The notes under the pieces were generated by a model, which saw only the letters and a program-made list of their open reading frames with translations, was not told where the DNA came from and did no database searches. Below are positions 11,272 through 23,100 of a stretch of 64,000 nucleotides of DNA, piece by piece. This stretch comes from Toxorhynchites rutilus septentrionalis. Lineage: Eukaryota; Arthropoda; Insecta; Diptera; Culicidae. A program made the translations under genes and the position numbers. The stretch spans positions 103,709,766 through 103,773,765 of the forward strand of contig NC_073744.1 in NCBI RefSeq assembly GCF_029784135.1, given 5' to 3'. Numbering within the stretch: position 1 is the first letter of the stretch; every line of letters begins with the position of its first letter.

Positions 11272-14200
11272 TCACACACGAAGATCTATAGCTTTAAGGA
11301 AAACATATATATGGGACATGTAATCAAGGTCTAACCGAGCCAACACATCTCTCACCGGCACATTGGGCTGTCTTCCTCGGGCCCGAAGGGAGTTTTCTAA
11401 ATTCGATCTGGCGACCAGATACACCTCGCACGACCAAACAACGTGCTCGATGTCGTGATAACCTTGGCCACAAACGCAGAGATTGCTGCTGGCAAGATTG
11501 AAACGGAAGAGTAGTGCATCTAACGAACAGTGATTGGACATGAGTCGGGAGAAGGTGCGAATAAAGTCCCGACTCAAATCCAGACTTTTGAACCACGGTT
11601 TGAGGCTAACCTTTGGGATAATCGAGTGAAACCACCGGCCCAATTCATCTTCATTCCACTTGCGTTGCCAGTTAGCGATGGTATTTTTGCGAACTAAAGA
11701 ATAAAATTCATTGAAGGCGATTTGACGCTGATATATATCGCCTTCAATTGCACCTACCTTTGCCAATGAGTCAGCCCTCTCATTACCCGGAATTGAGCAA
11801 TGTGAAGGGACCCAGACAAAGGTAATGACATAACAGCGTCTGTATAAAGCACTCAAAATTTCTCGTATTCTCTCAAGGAAGTACGGCGAGTGCTTTTCCG
11901 GCCTCACTGAACGGATAGCTTCGACAGAGCTAAGACTATCCGTTACAATGTAATAGTGTTCAACAGGTCGTGAGGCGACGCTGTCCAGCGCCCAGTATAT
12001 CACTGCCAATTCAGCAATATATACCGAGCAAGGATTCTGAAGACTGTGTGAGGTGCTAAAAAATACGTTGAACACTCCAAATCCTGTGGACTCATTCATA
12101 GAGGACCCATCAGTAAAGTATATATTATCACAATTGATACGCCCACACTTTGCATTGAAGATTGTAGGAACGAACCCCAATCTAAGATAATCTGGATTTT
12201 CATGGATTTTCTCCTTCATGAACAGATCGAAATGTACAGAGGAATTGATGTAGTCAGGAAAACAAACACGGTTGGGAATATACGAAGAAGGAACAACCTG
12301 CATAGAGGTGAATTCATGATATGAACTCATGAATCTAGAATGAAAATTTAGCTCGATCAATTGCTCAAAATTTCCGATCACCAATGGATTCATAACCTTA
12401 CACCGGATGAGGAACCGAAGTGTTAATAAATTGAAGCGATCTTTTAGTGGGAGTACGCCTGCCAAAACCTCGAGACTCATGGTATGCGTTGAGGGCATAC
12501 ATCCCAACGCGATACGGAGACAAAGATACTGAATTCGCTCGAGTTTAATGAGGTGTGTTTTGGCAGCTGATTGAAAACAGAAACTGCCATACTCCATCAC
12601 TGAGAGAATAGTTGTTCGATACAACATAATAAGATCTTCGGGATGGGCTCCCCACCATGTGCCGGTAATTGTACGGAGAAAGTTTATTCTTTGTTGGCAT
12701 TTTTTACTCAGATACCTAATATGGGCCCCCCAAGTACATTTGGAATCGAACCAGACCCCAAGATACTTGAATGACATAGCATGAGTGATCGGTTTACCCA
12801 AAAGTTGAAGCTTTGGTTTTGCTGGTCTATGCTTCCTAGAAAAAACCACCATCTCTGTTTTCTCCGTGGAGAATTCGATCCCTAGCCCAATGGCCCAGGT
12901 TGAAAAATTGTTCAAAGTATCTTGTAAGGGTCCTTGCAGGTCGGATTCGTTTGATCCTACGACAGACACCACTCCATCATCTGCAAGTTGTCTTAGGCTG
13001 CAATTTTGTGTAAAGCAATTGTCGATGTCGCTTACATAGAAGTTGTACAAAAGGGGGCTTAAACATGAGCCCTGGGGGAGGCCCATGTAAGAGAACCGAC
13101 TTTCTGCCGAATCTCCGTGAGAAAAGTTCAAATGTTTCTCACAAAGCAAGTTATATAACATATTATTCAATAGAGTCGGCAGACCCCGAGAGTGTAATTT
13201 GTCTGACAAAACCTCTATTGAAACAGAATCAAAGGCCCCCTTTATGTCCAAGAATACTGAAGCCATTTGTTTTTTTTCGGCGTAAGCCATTTGAATTTCT
13301 GAAGAAAGCAACGCAAGACAATCATTCGTCCCCTTGCCCCTGCGGAACCCATATTGTGTATCTGAGAGTAGGCCATTCGTTTCAACCCATCGATCAAGGC
13401 GAAACAAGATCATTTTCTCCAACAATTTCCGTATACAAGACAGCATTGCTATTGGGCGGTACGAATTGAAGTTGGACGCGGGTTTTCCGGGTTTTTGAAT
13501 AGCTATAACTCGTACTTGTCTCCAATCATCTGGAACAATATTATGCTCCAGAAACCGATTGAATAAGTTCAACAAGCGATGTTTCGCCACATCAGGGAGA
13601 TTTTTCAGCAAGTTGAACTTAATTCTATCCGATCCCGGAGCAGAATTGTTACATGAAAGGAGAGCAAGAGAGAATTCTACCATCGAAAACTCGGAATCAA
13701 GATCGCACCTATCTTGTGGTATATCTCGAACAATTTTTTGCACAGGAGCGGAATCAGGACAAACCTTCCGTGCAAAATTCAAAATCCATCGATGTGAATA
13801 TTCTTCGCTTTCATTCGTTGAAGAGCGATTTCTCATGTTTCGAGCCGCTTTCCATAATTTTTTCATTGACGTTTCTCGTGACAAACCTCCCACGAAATTT
13901 CGCCAATAAGCACGTTTTTCCCTTTGATTAAGTTTTTAAATTGATCTTCAAGGGCTAAATACGTTTGAAAATTTTCAGGGGTTCCACGTTTCCGAAAAGC
14001 TTTAAATGCATTCGATTTATCCTGATAAAGCTTGGAACACTGGCTATCCCACCATAGATTGGGAGGCCTTCGGCGAATAGTGGAACCTGGGATGGGTTTC
14101 GTTTGAGCGCGAACCGCGCTGTCATAGATCAAACGAGAAAGGAAGTTATACTCCTCCAATGGAGGTAAATCATCTCTGGAATTGATGGCTAGAGCAATCG

Positions 14201-14954
14201 CGTCCGCATATTTTTTCCAGTCAATGTGTCTTGTGAGGTCATATGCCATGTTTATAGATTCAGAAGAATTCGACCCAATGGTGATGGAAATTTTGATTGG
14301 CAAGTGATCTCTACCGTTGGGGTCCTGGATTACATTCCACTTGCAATCTAACGATAGTGAATTCGAGCAAAGCGAGAGGTCAAGAGCACTTGGGTTAGCA
14401 GGAGGTTTAGGTACACGTGTTGTTTCCCCAGTGTTCAAAACGGTCATATTGAAGCTGTTACAAAGGTCATATATCAACAATGAACGATTGTCGTCGTACT
14501 GTTCCCCCCAGGCAGTTCCGTGAGAGTTGAAGTCTCCCAAGATCAATCGTGGCTCAGGAAGGAGTGAGCACATGTCATCAAGTTGTTTGCGGCTAACCGC
14601 AGCTCTCGGAGGCCAATACAAGCTGACAATACAGAGGTCTTTGCCTCTGATGTTTGCATGACAAGCAACAGCTTCGATCCCTCCAATAGGTGGAAGGTTA
14701 ATTCGAAAAAATGAGTGGCACTTATTGATCCCCAATAGTACCCCTCCGTATCTGTCATCGCGGTCCAAGCGTATAATATTAAAATCGTGGAAAGAGATAT
14801 CATCTCGCGAAGAAAGCCAAGTTTCGGACAGAGCAAAAACATCACAATTGAAGTTATGAATTAAAAATTTGAATGTATCCAATTTAGGGATAAGACTACG
14901 ACAATTCCACTGAAAAACAGTGATATCTCCGACCTCTCTATCTAAATTAGACAT
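11272..14954 (-). pseudogene. A1 ORF2: endonuclease / reverse transcriptase / RNase H, one frameshift
   Basis: The enzyme nicks DNA and reverse-transcribes the element RNA at the nick. The APE-type endonuclease comes first: QWNCRS near residue 15, ALSETWL near 40, GDFNSHG near 140, and a Ser-Asp-His triad region near 214 where this copy reads GRDHLPI instead of GSDHLPI. RT follows (FLDIKGAFDS near 567, GLPQGSCLSP near 625, LADDG near 658). RNase H is third (FTDGSS near 947, then ELAVI, VTDSLSS and WVPSHCS...GNERAD), and CVCGQGYHDIEHVVWSC near 1160 is a C-terminal zinc knuckle. The span is 3683 bases, one less than C1's equivalent of 3684. The missing base is in the A-run at 13915-13919, in the linker between endonuclease and RT. 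Translation starts at ATG 14954, overlapping ORF1's stop. Otherwise it is open. Confidence 0.93.
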
Positions 14955-16521
14955 CAAGAGAGATAATCATTGCAAGGAGGGGCCATGTTTGCATCAATTG
15001 CTGTAAAATTGTCTTTAATACTGGAAGCATTGAGATGACAAGGGTTCTGATGGAGTCGGAAACATTAAAACACTTGAAGATTTGATCCAAAAGGTCAGAC
15101 AACTTTATAAATCCCGATTGGGAAGTTGAGCTGGACGGAAAAACAGGGACAGTTGGGGTTTTTGATGTCCCCTCGAGTGCTGGGTCGTTCGAAGGTGAAC
15201 TATTCCCACGGAAGCCAGGAGGAACCTGATTTTGCTTGTCCGCTGCACTCGATTTTTTAGGCAAGCTAACTGGGGGTATCACCGGGGGGACTTGTTCTTG
15301 AACTTTGGGAGTGGTCACATTTTTGCGCCGGGGATTCCCTTTGAAAATAAACGGTGTGCCCCCGCTAGCTGTGTCCGCTTCCATTTCATCAACTGGCAAC
15401 GTGGAAAAGCTATTGTGTGTTGAGATTGGTTGTTGTTGTTGTTGGGCCAGTGGAGAAGCGCCCTTTAAAATTTCCGCAAAAGTGCGCTTCGAGCGTTCCT
15501 TTAAAGAGCGCTTCTGTTCCTCCCAGCGACTCTTGTAAGTTTCACAAGCTGAGAGCGCGTGTGGGGATCCTCCGCAATATGGACACTTATGCTCAGTCGC
15601 ACTGCAGGATTTCCCCTCATGTTGCTCTCCGCAAGTGGCACAGCGCTCCTTGTTGGCACAATAATCTGAAGTGTGACCAACTGACTTGCATTTGTTGCAA
15701 GTCATGGGCTTTGGCACGAAGAGTCGCACAGGTAGTCTCAATTTGTCCACCATAACGTAGTCAGGGAGGGCGGCACCAGCAAAGGTGACTCGAAACGAGT
15801 CTGACGGCGTAAATTTAGTTTGGTCCCCATCATGGGAGAGTTTCCCGAGTTGGCGACAGTCCAAGATCTTTACTTCCATTGAGGGAAGCTTCTTGAACTT
15901 GCCTTTTCCTTCTTTTTTTATTTGTTCGCTCGTCAGACCCGTTTCAGTTATCACCCCCTCAATTTCTACGTTATGGGAGGGTATAAATGTTCTATATTCG
16001 AGAGTGAAGTATTGGTCAGCAACAATCTCGTTTGCGTGTTTCCGTTCATTCACGACAACCCGCAATTTGTTCGGTCTAACCTTGCGAATTTCAGATACAG
16101 AAGTGTATCTAGCCAGATCTTTCATGATCTGAATCACGTTAAGGCTTTTTCCTTTTGGTTTTGGCCGGAGGAAAACAACCCACGGGCCAGTTGCAGGTGC
16201 ATCTTCTGGATAAACTCTGACACGTGGAGCGGAAACAACAGAGGGAGAAGACGAGGACGAGGACGAGGACGAGGATTGGGTTGGATCGGAAACATCAGAA
16301 GGGGGAAGCGAAATCGATGATGGGAGAGGGGGAGTGGAAGTAACAGTCGGTTCAGAAGGGAGGCTTGCTATTTTCTTAGAGGGGGGCTTGGAAGGATGAG
16401 CAGATTCGTCCCCAGAAGAATTATCTTCTTTTTGAGGGACTCGTTTATGTTTTTTCCCAGATCTTAAATGGGATTCATTATCGGAGATCTCCATCTCTGG
16501 AGATCCTCCACTATCCTCCAT
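14947..16521 (-). CDS. A1 ORF1: Gag-like RNA-binding protein, 524 aa, intact
   Basis: This is a nucleic-acid-binding protein expected to coat the element RNA. The N-terminus (1-100) is acidic and Ser/Pro-rich and includes a ten-serine run from a TCC/TCG microsatellite. A globular region (about 110-260, with GPWVVFLRPK and NKLRVVV) is followed by three CCHC knuckles (about 272-327: CNKCKSVGHTSDYC, CATCGEQHEGKSC, CPYCGGSPHALSAC), a basic linker (KRSLKERSKRTFAEILKG) and a low-complexity tail. The C-terminus (WPLLAMIISLDV) overlaps ORF2: the stop TAA lies inside ATGTCTAA, the ORF2 start. There is no frameshift or internal stop. Codon use and reading frame match A2 and A3. Confidence 0.95.
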   Translation of the reverse strand: MEDSGGSPEMEISDNESHLRSGKKHKRVPQKEDNSSGDESAHPSKPPSKKIASLPSEPTVTSTPPLPSSISLPPSDVSDPTQSSSSSSSSSSPSVVSAPRVRVYPEDAPATGPWVVFLRPKPKGKSLNVIQIMKDLARYTSVSEIRKVRPNKLRVVVNERKHANEIVADQYFTLEYRTFIPSHNVEIEGVITETGLTSEQIKKEGKGKFKKLPSMEVKILDCRQLGKLSHDGDQTKFTPSDSFRVTFAGAALPDYVMVDKLRLPVRLFVPKPMTCNKCKSVGHTSDYCANKERCATCGEQHEGKSCSATEHKCPYCGGSPHALSACETYKSRWEEQKRSLKERSKRTFAEILKGASPLAQQQQQPISTHNSFSTLPVDEMEADTASGGTPFIFKGNPRRKNVTTPKVQEQVPPVIPPVSLPKKSSAADKQNQVPPGFRGNSSPSNDPALEGTSKTPTVPVFPSSSTSQSGFIKLSDLLDQIFKCFNVSDSIRTLVISMLPVLKTILQQLMQTWPLLAMIISLDV

Positions 16522-17024
16522 TTTACAAAAATTTCTGTCTTATTTCTAATATATTATTGATTTTAACAATAATCTCGAAAAAAAAAATAACAAAACAACA
16601 ATAAATTATGATAATAATATTAAACAATGAACAAATGAGTTGAATAATAATATTAATATTAAATATGTGTACCTTAATATAAAAGTTGTTCCGATACTGC
16701 GCTCTACTGCCCTAACCAGGGAGAGACAGAGGCTACGCGCTATGGATCAACACAATAGCGCAAGAATAGCTCACACGGTCACGTGATGATAATTCCCGTT
16801 AACGACAGCCACACGATGGCGATCCCGTTATGCCGATGTTCAACAGCCGCCAAGGGTTGCAAGCTGCAAGAGCGCTGCTTCCTTTGTTCCACTTCACAAA
16901 AGGTCAATTCGAAAGCGGACAGCAATGACCTTCACTCGTACACTATACCAATCGCACAATAGTAAAAGTGGCAACGCACAATAACGACACTGAACTTTAC
17001 TCGTCAAGAGTTGGATAGCGAATG
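16522..17024 (-). promoter_or_regulatory. A1 5' UTR (probable internal promoter)
   Basis: About 500 bases from the 5' terminus (minus strand CATTCGCTATCCAACTC) to the ORF1 ATG. It is G/C-richer at the start and very A/T-rich next to ORF1. It matches A3's leader at 59954-60477 but not A2's. I-clade elements are known to carry internal promoters at the 5' end. No specific core elements were identified. Confidence 0.5.
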
Positions 17025-17707
17025 ATAGCGCCAATGAAAACAATAAAAAACAACTACAATTGATACGAAATGAAATTAAACGAAATTACGGAAATGAAAT
17101 TTTTTTTGCTAGCTCAATATTTTTAATAAAAGGCTAGCCCATTGGCTTCAATTAGATATGTCGATAATCTAAACTTATTCAATGGTTCTAAAGTTATGAA
17201 TTTTTGAAAATGTCAGTTTTGGGAAAAAGTGGGAATTTCGGACCACACTAAAATGGAAATGGTCACCCCAACGAAAAAATAAAAAATATGGGTCTAATGT
17301 TTTGCGATAAAGAACAAAACCACCACTTTTCATCGCAATCTGAGAACCACTTTATCGGTTTGGCATGAAACGGCTGTATATATACAAAATATACATACAC
17401 AAAATATATAGTAATATACAAAAGACGATCTTACGTGCATCTCGATGTATAAAGCATTAATAAATCTGTGAAAATTAACGTTGAAAGACATTTCTACAGA
17501 TCCGCACACTTTTACAGACATTTCCACAATTTTAACAGACTTTCACATATTTTTACAGACCTTTTTTTAAAAATCATCTGGCAACTCTTCGTTCCACTTT
17601 TTATCGAATATTTTCAAATCGCAGGAGTAAACATTTACGTGACTGTGACTTCGTTTGTTTTTATTTCGTTCGGAAAAACATTATATTAGGGAGAGTGGAC
17701 ATTGAAA
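17025..17707. repeat. Continuation of the degenerate repeats, then TACAG-rich stretch
   Basis: After A1's right target duplication the AT-rich repeat resumes (GGCTAGCCCATTGGCTTC at about 17143). From about 17330 a piece inverted relative to 10700-10790 is seen (TTTATCGG, ACGGCTGTATATATA). Around 17480-17600 a TACAGAC-rich region ends in CATCTGGCAACTCTTC, which resembles the inverse of 9215-9260. No gene was found. Confidence 0.45.
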
Positions 17708-18052
17708 ATGCGTAGCTCAGTGAAAGGCTGCCCGAATACGAGTGAAAATGTTTGCGTTAGCTTTTATTGTATACCCTTGGAAACGTTTTTACAGACGCAC
17801 TGGGTCGATTTTTGCGGAGACAAAAAAACTAGTTCCGAATAAGGATTCCCGTATCTGTGGAGTAAGTACAATGTTTGAATTATTGAAAACCAAGTGTAGC
17901 AAACCTTTCATACATATTTTCAGGATCGTTTTGATAGAAATACATCGTTTCGTTTCAACTGGAAAGGAAACCTCGTGAGAAACTGTAATGCCTTCCCAAC
18001 AATTAAACCGGCATTTGACTCGGAGGATTACGTCCATCATCAACAAAAAGTG
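17708..18052 (+). pseudogene. THAP-domain gene relic, exons 1 and 2 (interrupted by A2)
   Basis: ATG at 17708 opens a frame resembling a THAP zinc-binding DNA-recognition domain, with GCPNTSENV near the start and a Trp about 32 residues in. A second frame reads KDSRICG up to a splice donor at 17862 (GTAAGTA). A 62-base intron ends in TTTTCAG at 17923, and exon 2 resumes with DRFDR and contains NAFPTI, like the conserved AVPT motif that closes THAP domains. Defects: a one-base excess in the T-run near 17808-17812 shifts the frame; the first zinc Cys is Ser; and the His of the expected CxxH is Arg. THAP domains occur in host transcription factors and in P-element-type transposases, and which of these this is cannot be told. 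Confidence 0.6.
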
Positions 18053-18539
18053 GATTCTTCGCCGATTGCCCGAAGTAACCAGACGAAGGAAAGTCGCGTC
18101 CAAGTTCCGTTATCGGTTACCGCGTGATTGTTGTTTTTTGCCGCTGAAGAGTTCATTTCACTATCTGGATAGTGAGTGAAGTGCCCTGCCTGCAAGTGGA
18201 TAAAGGCTTTCATCCTCGGAAAGCCAAGCATTGGTTTTTGTTTTGTCGCTGCTTCGCCGACATTGGAGATTTCGCCGAGTCATCGTGCCAACAGTGACAG
18301 TGCGGGTAAGCTTTCACCGACGACTGTGTGTAGTGGTGTCGTAGGCACATTCCCACCACCAACGAGCTTTCAGCACGCTCCCGTTCATCTGCACTGGAGT
18401 GCGTTCATAGGTGAATAAGATTGAATATACTGAGAGAAAATATTTAATAATTATAAGTTTTTTTTTTTTTGTTTTTGTGAATTATTTTATTGTGAAATAT
18501 TGTTTAAAAAAATACTTAGAATATAAGTGAAAATTTAAA
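18053..18539 (+). promoter_or_regulatory. A2 5' UTR, unlike the A1/A3 leader
   Basis: The leader starts GATTCTTCGCCGATTGCCC. It is moderately G/C-rich to about 18410 and then A/T-rich with a long T-run at about 18460. I see no similarity to the A1/A3 leader, although the following ORFs are close relatives. It probably contains the internal promoter. Confidence 0.5.
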
Positions 18540-20111
18540 ATGGCAGAGAGTGGGGGACCTTCGGATATGGAGGTCTCTGACTCTAGTTCCCTCCTAACGG
18601 ATAAAAAAAAGTCACTCAAACGTGTTCCAAATACGGAAGATACTTCTTCTGGGGACGAGTCAGCTAACCCTACCAAGCCTCCCTCCAAAAAACTAGCAAA
18701 TCTCCCATCTGCCCTTAACGATCCCACTCTACCTTCAACCTCGTCTTCTCCCTCTGTTCTTCCCGCTCCTTCTCAACCTTCGCCTTCCCACTCTCAATCC
18801 CCGTCCTCGCCTTCCCCCCCTGTTATTCCCACTCCCCGTGTAAAGGTCTATCCAGAAGATGCGCCCGGAACTGGTCCCTGGGTTGTTTTCTTCAGGCCTA
18901 AGCCAAATGGAAAGGCGTTGAGAGTCATGCAGATCGCGAAAGATCTGGCAAGGTATACCTCCGTTTCGGAAATTTCGAAGGTTAGACCAAACAAATTGCG
19001 AGTTGTCGTGAATGATCGAAAAGACGCAAACAAGATTGTTGTCGATCAGCATTTTACAATTGAGTATCGGGTCTACATACCCTCTCACATAGTCGAAATT
19101 GAGGGTGTGATAACCGAAACGGGCTTGACGTGCGAATACATTACGAGTGAAGGTACCGGCCGTTTTAAAAAACTGCCCTCGACGACTGTTAAGATCTTGG
19201 GTTGCCGCCAGCTCGGAACAGTCTCCCATGAAGGAGAAGAAAAGAAATTTACGCCGTCCAACTCGTTTCGAGTCACCTTCGCTGGTTCAGCTCTCCCTGA
19301 CTACGTGATGGTAGATAAATTGAGGTTAGCCGTGCGACTTTTTATTCCAAAGCCAATGACTTGTCTAAAGTGCAAGTCAGTTGGTCACACGGCTGCTTAT
19401 TGTGCCAATAAAGAACGATGTGCCACTTGCGGAGAACAACATGAGGGGAAATCCTGCAGTGCGACTGAGCATAAGTGTCCATATTGCGGGGGATCCCCAC
19501 ACGTGCTCTCAGCTTGTGAAACATACAAGGCTCGCTGGGAGAAACAGAAGCGCTCTTTGAGGGAACGCTCTAAACGCACTTTCGCAGAAATTTTGAAGGG
19601 CGCTTCTCCACTGGCTCAAGAACAACAACCAATCAATACACACAATGTCTTCGCTACGTTGCCAGTTGACGAAATGGAAGCGGATACAGCTAACGGGGGC
19701 ACGCCGTTTATTTCTCAAGGGAATCCCCGGCGCAAAAATGTGACCACTCCCAAAGTTCAAGGACAAGTCCCTCCGGTGATACCCCCTGTTAGCTTGCCCA
19801 AAAAATCGAGTGCAGCGGATAAGCAAAATCAGGTCCCTCCTGGCCTCCGTGGTAATAGTTCACCTTCGAACGACCCAGCACTCGAGGGGACATCAAAAAC
19901 CCCAACTGTCCCTGTTTTTCCGTCAAGTTCAACTTCCCAATCGGGATTTATAAAGTTGTCTGACCTTGTGGATCAAATCTTCACGTGTTTTAATGTTTCC
20001 GACTCCATCAGAACCATTGTCACCGCAATGCTTCCAGTACTAAAGACAATTTTGCAGCAATTGATGCAAACATGGCCCCTCCTTGCAATGATTATCTCTC
20101 TTGATGTCTAA
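18540..20111 (+). CDS. A2 ORF1: Gag-like RNA-binding protein, 523 aa, intact
   Basis: The organisation is the same as A1 ORF1: a Ser/Pro-rich acidic N-terminus, a globular region from about 100 (GPWVVFFRPKPNGK), and three CCHC knuckles at about 274-325 (CLKCKSVGHTAAYC, CATCGEQHEGKSC, CPYCGGSPHVLSAC). A basic linker, a low-complexity region and WPLLAMIISLDV follow at the end. The ATG at 18540 directly follows AAAATTTAAA. The stop overlaps the ORF2 start in ATGTCTAA. It lacks the long serine run of A1 and A3, having Ser/Pro repeats instead. There are no lesions. Confidence 0.95.
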   Translation: MAESGGPSDMEVSDSSSLLTDKKKSLKRVPNTEDTSSGDESANPTKPPSKKLANLPSALNDPTLPSTSSSPSVLPAPSQPSPSHSQSPSSPSPPVIPTPRVKVYPEDAPGTGPWVVFFRPKPNGKALRVMQIAKDLARYTSVSEISKVRPNKLRVVVNDRKDANKIVVDQHFTIEYRVYIPSHIVEIEGVITETGLTCEYITSEGTGRFKKLPSTTVKILGCRQLGTVSHEGEEKKFTPSNSFRVTFAGSALPDYVMVDKLRLAVRLFIPKPMTCLKCKSVGHTAAYCANKERCATCGEQHEGKSCSATEHKCPYCGGSPHVLSACETYKARWEKQKRSLRERSKRTFAEILKGASPLAQEQQPINTHNVFATLPVDEMEADTANGGTPFISQGNPRRKNVTTPKVQGQVPPVIPPVSLPKKSSAADKQNQVPPGLRGNSSPSNDPALEGTSKTPTVPVFPSSSTSQSGFIKLSDLVDQIFTCFNVSDSIRTIVTAMLPVLKTILQQLMQTWPLLAMIISLDV

Positions 20112-23100
20112 TTTAAATAGAGAGGTCGGAGATATCACTGTTTTACAGTGGAATTGTCGTAGTCTTATCCCTAAATTGGATACATTCAAATTTCTAATTC
20201 ATAAACTCAATTGTGATGTTTTTGCTCTATCCGAAACCTGGCTCTCTTCTCAAAATGATCTCTCTTTCCACGATTTTAATATAATACGCTTGGACCGCGA
20301 TGACAGATACGGAGGGGTACTATTGGGGATCAATAAGTGCCACTCATTTTTTCGAATTGACCTTCCATCTATTGGAGGGATCGAAGCTGTTGCTTGTCAT
20401 GCAAACATCAGAGGCAAAGACCTCTGTATTGTCAGCTTGTATTGGCCTCCGAGAGCTGCGGTTAGCCGCAAGCAACTTGTTGACATGTGCTCACTCCTTC
20501 CTGAGCCACGATTAATCTTGGGAGACTTCAACTCTCACGGAACTGCCTGGGGGGAACAGTACGACGACAATCGTTCATCGTTGATATATGACCTTTGTAA
20601 CAGCTTCAATATGACCGTTTTGAACACTGGGGAAACAACACGTGTACCTAAACCTCCTGCTAAACCAAGTGCTCTTGACCTCTCGCTTTGCTCGAATTCA
20701 CTATCGTTAGATTGCAAGTGGAATGTAATCCAGGATCCCAACGGTAGTGACCACTTGCCAATCAAAATTTCTATCACCAATGGGTTGAATTCTTCTGAAT
20801 CAATAAACATGGCATACGACCTCACAAGACACATTGACTGGAAAAAATATGCGGACGCGATTGCTCTAGCCATCAATTCCAGAGATGGTTTGCCTCCATT
20901 GGAGGAGTACAACTTCATTTCTCGTTTGATATATGACAGCGCGGTTCGCGCTCAAACGAAACCCATCCCAGGTTCCACTATTCGTCGAAGGCCTCCCAAT
21001 CCATGGTGGGATGGCCAGTGTTCCAAGCTTTATGGAGATAAATCGAATGCATTTAAAGCTTTTCGGAAACGTGGAACCCCTGAAAATTTTCAGAAGTATT
21101 TGGACCTTGAAAATCAATTTAAAAACTTGATCAAATGGAAAAAACGTGCTTATTGGCGAAATTTCGTGGGAGGTTTGTCACGAGAAACGTCAATGAAAAA
21201 ATTATGGAAAGTGGCTCGAAACATGAGAAATCGCTCTTCATCCAATGAAAGCGAGGAATATTCACATCGATGGATTTTTAATTTTGCACGAAAGGTTTGT
21301 CCCGATTTCGCTCCAGTGCAAAGAATTATTCGAGATATACCACAAGATAGGTGCGATCTTGATTCCGAGTTTTCGATGGTAGAATTCTCTCTTGCTCTCC
21401 TTTCATGTAACAATTCTGCTCCGGGATCGGATAGAATTAAGTTCAACTTGCTGAAAAATCTCCCTGATGTGGCGAAACATCGCTTGTTGAACTTATTCAA
21501 TCGGTTTCTGGAGCATAATATTGTTCCAGATGATTGGAGACAAGTACGAGTTATAGCTATTCAAAAACCTGGAAAACCCGCGTCCGACTTCAATTCGTAC
21601 CGCCCAATAGCAATGCTGTCTTGTATACGGAAATTGTTGGAGAAAATGATCTTGTTTCGCCTTGATCGATGGGTTGAAACGAATGGCCTTCTCTCAGATA
21701 CACAATATGGGTTCCGCAGGGGCAAGGGGACGAATGATTGTCTTGCGTTGCTTTCTTCAGAAATTCAACTGGCTTACGCCGAAAAAAAAACAAATGGCTT
21801 CAGTATTCTTGGACATAAAGGGGGCCTTTGATTCTGTATCAATAGAGGTTTTGTCAGACAAATTACAATCTCGGGGTCTGCCGCCTCTATTGAATAATAT
21901 GTTATATAACTCGCTTTGTGAGAAACATTTGAACTTTTCTCACGGAGATTCGGCAGTAAGTCGGGTCTCTTACATGGGACTCCCCCAGGGCTCATGTTTA
22001 AGCCCCCTTTTGTACAACTTCTACGTAAGCGACATTGACAATTGCCTTACACAAAATTGCAGCCTAAGACAACTTGCAGATGATGGAGTGGTGTCTGTCG
22101 TAGGATCAAACGAATCCGACCTGCAAGAATCCTTACAAGATACTTTGAACAATTTTTCAACCTGGGCCATTGGGCTAGGGATCGAATTCTCCACGGAGAA
22201 AACAGAGATGGTGGTTTTTTCTAGGAAGCATAAACCAGCAAAACCAAAGCCTCAACTTTTGGGTAAACCGATCACTCATGCTATGTCATTCAAGTATCTT
22301 GGGGTCTGGTTCGACTCTAAATGTACTTGGGGGGCCCATATTAGGTATCTGAGTAAAAAATGTCAACAAAGAATAAACTTTCTCCGTACAATTACCGGCA
22401 CCTGGTGGGGAGCCCATCCCGAAGATCTTATAATGTTGTATCGAACAACTATTCTCTCAGTGATGGAGTATGGCAGTTTCTGTTTTCAATCAGCTGCCAA
22501 AACACACCTCATTAAACTCGAGCGAATTCAGTATCTTTGTCTCCGTATCGCGTTGGGATGTATGCCCTCAACGCATACCATGAGTCTCGAGGTTTTGGCA
22601 GGCCTACTCCCACTAAAAGATCGCTTCAATTTATTATCTCTTCGGTTCCTCATCCGGTGTAAGGTTATGAACCCATTGGTGATCGGAAATTTTGAGCAGC
22701 TGATCGAGCTAAATTTTCATTCTGGATTCATGAGCTCATATCATGAATTCGTCTCCATGCAGGTTGATCCTTCTTCGTATATTCCCAACCGTGTTTGTTT
22801 TCCTGACTACATCAATTCCTCTGTGCATTTTGATCTGTCCATGAAGCAGGATATCCATGGAACATCAGATTATCTTCCATCGAGGATCGTTCCAACGATC
22901 TTCGATGCAAAGTATGGGGATATCAATTGTGATAATATGTACTTTACTGATGGGTCCTCTATGAATGAGTCCACAGGATTTGGAGTGTTCAACGAATTTT
23001 TTAGCACCTCACACAGTCTTCAGAATCCTTGCTCAGTGTATATTGCTGAATTGGCAGCGATACACTGGGCGCTGGACAGCGTCGCCTCACGACCTGTTGA

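Larger units (their letters stand above)
10917..17024 (-). mobile_element. A1: near-intact I-clade non-LTR retrotransposon, family A
   Basis: This is a complete 6.1-kb element on the minus strand: 5' UTR (17024-16522), ORF1, ORF2 overlapping it by 8 bases, 3' UTR, and an oligo-A tail (poly-T at 10916-10926 on the plus strand). It is flanked by the 10-base duplication ATAGCGCCAA at 10906-10915 and 17025-17034, proof of target-primed insertion into the degenerate repeat. RNase H in ORF2 and three CCHC knuckles in ORF1 are established I-clade traits. The only lesion found is one missing base in ORF2. A1 lies head-to-head with A2, 1 kb away. Confidence 0.92.

Noticed and set aside
15232..16320. 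Several plus-strand ORFs opposite A1 ORF1
   Set aside because: Shadows of the minus-strand coding frame; A2 shows the same shadows on its opposite strand.
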